DNA from: Meandrina meandrites
Lineage: Eukaryota; Cnidaria; Anthozoa; Scleractinia; Meandrinidae
Direction of reading: 5' to 3'
Length of the DNA stretch: 64,000 nucleotides
Assembly: GCA_963693305.1 (NCBI GenBank)
Contig: OY855908.1
Location: 1,720,001 to 1,784,000, forward strand
Under the pieces are notes generated by a model. The model was not told where the DNA came from. It did no database searches and saw only the letters and a list, made by a program, of their open reading frames with translations. The first letter of the stretch is position 1, and every line of letters starts with the position of its first letter. Positions 59,479 through 64,000 of the stretch are shown here, piece by piece. A program made the position numbers and the translations under genes.

Positions 59479-61014
59479 CAGCTATTTTTATTAACTTTCT
59501 TGAAATTTTCTGTCAAATTTCCTGAAAATTCTTAAAGACCCCTTGTGAAACGTCATCGCTTCTGCATGCATTGCGTGCCGTTTATTTAGTAAGCAGCTAT
59601 GAAATATTTCTCAGAACAATTTATAGTGCTTTATTTATACTGAAATTTTTTGACATTGGATTCTAGCATTTTTCCTTAAGAAAACTGTACCTCCAGTACC
59701 GACCCTTCTTCCCACTCAAAATGGCGACCAGTTCTTGCGAAAACTAAATTGGGGTCTGGTTGGCACCGATGTCCAAAAACCATCACATTCTAATAATAAT
59801 AAAGAAAACATAAAAAGTGTAGCGAGTGAAGCGTTAATTCTACTGACCCTCTACTGATTGCCTTGCATTTCTGAGTTTAATGAGTATTGCTGGAAAATTT
59901 GATGTGCACCATGATTTAGACAATTATTAGCAGCGGAGATGGCTCGAGGTGGCTTGGACGTCAGTTGTAAGAAAAACCAGCTGAAAATAGCGTTGTAAGA
60001 ACTGCACTGAGATGGAAACTTCGACAAGATTGAGACAAGAAACGTGAGTCGGACATGAGAAAAAAAAAATGGAGAAGGAAAGTTGAGGCTGATGTCAAAA
60101 CTATTCCATGGGAAGTATAATCCGTCGGGTTTATTATCGTTTCAAGGAAGCGAAGATAAATAATCGACACATCCTCATAAACTACATTCCCAAGCAATTG
60201 AGCGACTGCCTGTGAATCATTGACTATATTTGCGCTGATTTTATAGCGCAAATAAAAGGTTTGAAAGCTACATTGATTCAATTACTGTATCACTGAGTAT
60301 TTAGCTACTGTGATAATGTTTTTGCGCCAAGGTTACAGATAGTTTGTCAAGCGCATGGCACAGAGTTCCGGCCCTAAAGAAACAGTTGCGAACCGTATTT
60401 AACAGTCGGTACATGCGAAGACTCGAAGCTACACATCTGAGTGGAAACTTTGGTGAGAACTTCATTGCGGCTTTGCCATATCAGGATTTAAGCTTAAATC
60501 AAAATTTCAATCACATCTCAAGAGTCTCGTTTTTGCATTCAAAAAGTAAGATCTCAGCTTGTCTAGTCGTTTGCTACCTCATGTGCACACTTCTATAAGT
60601 TCTCAGTGGTGGTTGAAACGCCACTGACAAGTCTTTTGATCGAATTCAGCTGCTCTACAACAACAAGAAATCCTTACCTTGAGCTCTGGCAAATGCGGTC
60701 TTGAGTGTTATATACTTGCTTAGTCCAATCTTGCCAACTTATTATCCGAAAGTTAACTTTTTTTAACTGTTTGGTAACTCAGAAATCGCCTGTTTCAATT
60801 CAGAGTCACTGATTTATAGAAATCAGTTGCTCGCTTGTCAGCTTTCGACACCAAGGCATGAGTTCCCTCATCGCTCAGAGTCATGCCACTAATACCTTGA
60901 AACTTGAAATAAATACAGTAACATTCTGCGGGTGGCGCTGCATTCATAGGTATTGACTTCAATGTTAAATCAAGGCTCATGACCAATGAATAGTCTATAG
61001 GTTATGGGACGATT
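59479..61014. other. Intergenic, nothing recognised
   Basis: Several short frames, none with recognisable homology. Confidence 0.35.
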
Positions 61015-61494
61015 ATGCATCAGTCAATTCCAGCAGTGCCCATCCCCCCCCGGGCTAACCCCCGGGCATTAGCATTTCTTTGGTAAATTCCCCGGGGTGG
61101 GGATGAGGGAACCGGGCAAATGCCCCGCTCCCGGGTTGATTGTTTTCAATCTCTCGATAGGTGATAAAAGAATATAATACAAGTTCTGGCTTCTTGACAA
61201 TGAAGAAATATCTAAAATTCAGAAAATATACCTTTAAAAACATCCATGAACATCCACGAGCTTCTCTAGTCCTTCATGGACTAGCTAATTTGCAACGTAG
61301 TCCACGTCTTGGCCTATAAACGCCTCCATCACGAATACGCGACGTCTCACTCCACGGTTTTGAAACCACGTATCAAATGCCCGGGGGTCAACCCGAGGTA
61401 CGCAAATGCCCCACCCCCGGGACGGGCAACATTAGGAAATGCCCCGGGGTTGCCCGGGGGGGGGGGATGGGCACTGCTGGAATTGACTGATGCA
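61015..61494. mobile_element. Foldback MITE, GC-rich arms
   Basis: ATGCATCAGTCAATTCCAGC then AGTGCCCATCCCCC at the left, exact inverse counterpart at the right, followed by CCCGGGCATT-type blocks in both arms. Confidence 0.85.
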
Positions 61495-64000
61495 TTACTT
61501 TAGAGGGCATCAGTCAGAAAAAGAAATTGTACCCAAACCCGACATACAATCACCCTAAAATCCATACAATAGTGTCGGGAAAACATTTTAAAAGAAAAAT
61601 GTGTTGAAATTCCCCACAGAAGGCATTTTAATGCGATAAACGGCAAATCAAGAAAATTTCCGCTCCGGCGGCATCGTGACATGTCAATCGTTCACGGTTG
61701 TCTGACAAGTTCGAGTATCAATCTTTTTTTTCCCGAGGACTGAAAAGTCGATTAACCACTGGAAAAATATTTTAAATATCAGAAAATTCCTGCACGTACT
61801 TCTGTTTGTCCGAGCTCGAGTTTCAAACTGAGAAATCCAATTCTTTCCATTCTTTTTGCGAAATAAAATCGGTGTTTCTCGCGCGCAGAAGACGTTCGTG
61901 AACATTTTGCGCCGCAAGACTTACCTTGTACCCAGATTACCCACGGCCAGGACAGGGAAGGAACTTTTTTTGTTCCTCCACGACAGAGGAACAACTATCG
62001 CTTAATATCGGGTATTTCGGAACCTACACTTCAAGGATGTTTTGATGTTTAAAATGCGATCGACTTTCACTATTTTAGGAAAGAAAACACAAGCGCGAGG
62101 TTGTTCGAAAGCGAACATTTCCTAAATGCATTCAAAAGTCCAAATATCGACCAAGGATATATAAACGACTCGTTCTTAAGCTAAACTACCTAAAATCCTA
62201 AATCATACGAAATTTTGCTCGCTTCAGGTTGCTTTACCTTCATAAATTAGATTTACGTGAAAAAAAGCACATTAAGAAGTAAATTGACCTGTTCTCTTAA
62301 AGATCAACTTTACATTTTTTTGATTTTGTCCTGAATCTTATCCTTCATTTACGCAACTTTACCTGCTTAAGCATATATATTTTTTAAGATTTTAAGCGCA
62401 TGCTTGGTGTCTTTGTGTCCCTAGCTATACTTCATTCTGTTCTTTTCACGCGTTAATTTCCTTTATTTTGAACGATTGTGCCCTTCTGTTCGTGTTAATA
62501 TAACATTCTTTTTATAAACACAGACGTTATTTTCCTATAATAAGATATTTTAGCAATTTTATTAATAAATTAGAAACTATCCTTTCTTGTGACCATCATT
62601 GTTACGGAAACATCAGTGGCAGAAAAGTCAAAATAGTCGTGCCAGCGGCTGCTTAATTCACATACAGCGTTTTCTTGTTGCCCAAAACATCTGCTCGTGT
62701 TACCACAACTCTGTATAAACACGGGAAAAGGTTTTCTGTTTCATTCAAATCTTTCATTTCGTAGAGCTTTTTCATCAGAAAACATTTTGCTTGCCAAACT
62801 CACTGGCTCCAAACAATGTGGTAATAAGCCGACACTTTAGGCTGGCATCTCGACGGAACGCGTGCAAAACAAGTCGCGCGAGGCCGCGGGATTTTCCTGC
62901 CACCCACGCGCGCTGGTCGCTCTGCTCGGTTGTGTGGCGCTCAATCAGATATCTCGGGCCGTTTTTATGGTCTAAACTGAACAAAGTTCTTTAGGATTCA
63001 CCCACACTGGCCACTTTCGAAATAGAATTAGAAAAATAAACCTGTCAAACCTGTGAAAATTACAGTTACTGTAAATGCTGTAAGCTCTTCTTGTAGCGAG
63101 TAATTTACGTTGTAAAAATTAGTTAGGGGCAAATTTTAAGCATTGAACGCTGCTTTATTCTTAACCATTTACATTGTACGTTGTATCTCTTAGTAAGGAC
63201 TAATTTTCAAAGTATCTTAAGCAAATTATTTTAATTAATTATTAAGAATTGTAGGTGTCCCCAATTAGCCCATAAGCACTAAACACAACGACACATGAAT
63301 AAAGTTTTTGTTATGTTATGCTTGCCACGATGCAAACTCACAATCTTTCCATCTTTGTGAATAAAAGTATATTCATCTTTGTTCTGGCTGTCAGTAGGTT
63401 TAACTTGTAATATTTTTTAGCTAAGCCGAAAGAAAACAAATTCACTGACCTTCGTGACTGAACAGTTCAATCAGCCAGATCGTCAATCTCTGCAAACGTG
63501 GCTTCCTAAAGTACTGCTCCAGCTCATAACTCAGAGCGAACGGCTACAACTTCGTGTACGGGCATCCGTTCCCCACGAGACATTATCCTCTCCTGGTTCT
63601 CATTTCGGGCCAAAGGCAGATCAAGCACAACACGAGTCTCTCTGACAACTCGAGCAGCACCAACTTAATGCTTCGACGGCTCCACTGGATATATTGCTTT
63701 GGTGGTCAGTGAAACTCCTAGTTCTATTTTGTCGGCCTCTGGGCCAAATGCCACACAAGCAGATGCCATGCGCTGAGTTGTTGTGTCTTGGGCTTTTATC
63801 CATTGTGTTGGGGTTTAATCTTCTAATCCAGGAGTTTCTATAAACTGCGATTATACTAATGCAGGTCACACGTGGCGCGCAGTTTATAAGTTGAATAATC
63901 AAACACTTCGACAACAATGCGTTCACAGCAGAACTGTTTCGTGCTTACTCTTTTTTGATTTATTAAGCACGCCAAAATAGCATACGATCTTGTAGCCTGC
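61495..64000. other. Intergenic, nothing recognised
   Basis: Minus-strand frames at 61684-61994 and 63621-63926 show no clear homology and no splice-supported structure. The last bases (TGTAGCCTGC) resemble the end motif of the 56.4 kb hairpin. Confidence 0.35.

Noticed and set aside
59961..60281. 106-residue minus-strand frame
   Set aside because: No homology, no splice-supported context, and composition like non-coding DNA.
63454..63926. Opposed frames near the right edge
   Set aside because: Overlapping frames on both strands with no recognisable domain; may be part of a repeat cut by the window edge.

Overview
The window looks like nuclear DNA of a cnidarian, most likely a reef-building (scleractinian) coral. 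This is inferred from AT-rich sequence, intron-rich animal genes with GT/AG junctions, and a very dense load of small foldback elements and SINEs of the kind common in coral genomes. No bacterial operons, rRNA, CRISPR or viral genes were seen.

Four multi-exon protein genes could be rebuilt by hand, with every internal exon junction kept in phase. (1) 1588-4324, + strand: a PAGR1/PA1-like subunit of the KMT2C/D histone-methyltransferase complex. (2) about 12.6-18.9 kb (possibly from 11.0 kb), - strand: a GULP1/CED-6-like PTB-domain engulfment adaptor whose 3' end is unresolved. (3) 22647-28877, - strand: a secreted DNase I-family nuclease with all key catalytic residues and an unusual C-terminal extension of about 161 residues. 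(4) 40235-54852, - strand: an activin type II receptor (ACVR2) serine/threonine kinase. PAGR1 and GULP1 converge; GULP1, the DNase and ACVR2 are all on the minus strand. The genes are functionally unrelated (chromatin, apoptotic-cell engulfment, extracellular DNA degradation, TGF-beta signalling), and nothing suggests they act as one system.

The rest is mostly repeats. At least 20 short inverted-repeat (MITE/foldback) elements can be seen. Many carry long G or C runs near their ends. Several have clean target-site duplications: 10 bp (383-804), 10-11 bp (8469-8693), 9 bp (8885-9021), 8 bp (25124-25310), 6 bp (5559-5947) and TTAA (41726-42106, 57275-57491). There are two tRNA-headed SINEs (about 7.84 and 19.5 kb), a decayed PIF/Harbinger element (36.2-37.1 kb), the 3' end of a non-LTR-type retroelement (32.2-32.8 kb), and large microsatellites inside introns (TGAC at 15.6 kb, five-base repeats at 23.7-24.7 kb, CTAC at 27.2-27.6 kb). 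Tandem duplications lie at 43.1-44.1 kb and 58.9-59.5 kb, and a near-perfect 101-bp hairpin at 56.4 kb.

The stretches 28.9-40.2 kb and 54.9-64 kb hold no gene I can support beyond the repeats listed. I did not find a clear new biological system. The best leads are the DNase C-terminal extension, the G-tipped foldback elements with 9-10 bp target duplications, and the altered C-terminus of the GULP1 homologue.
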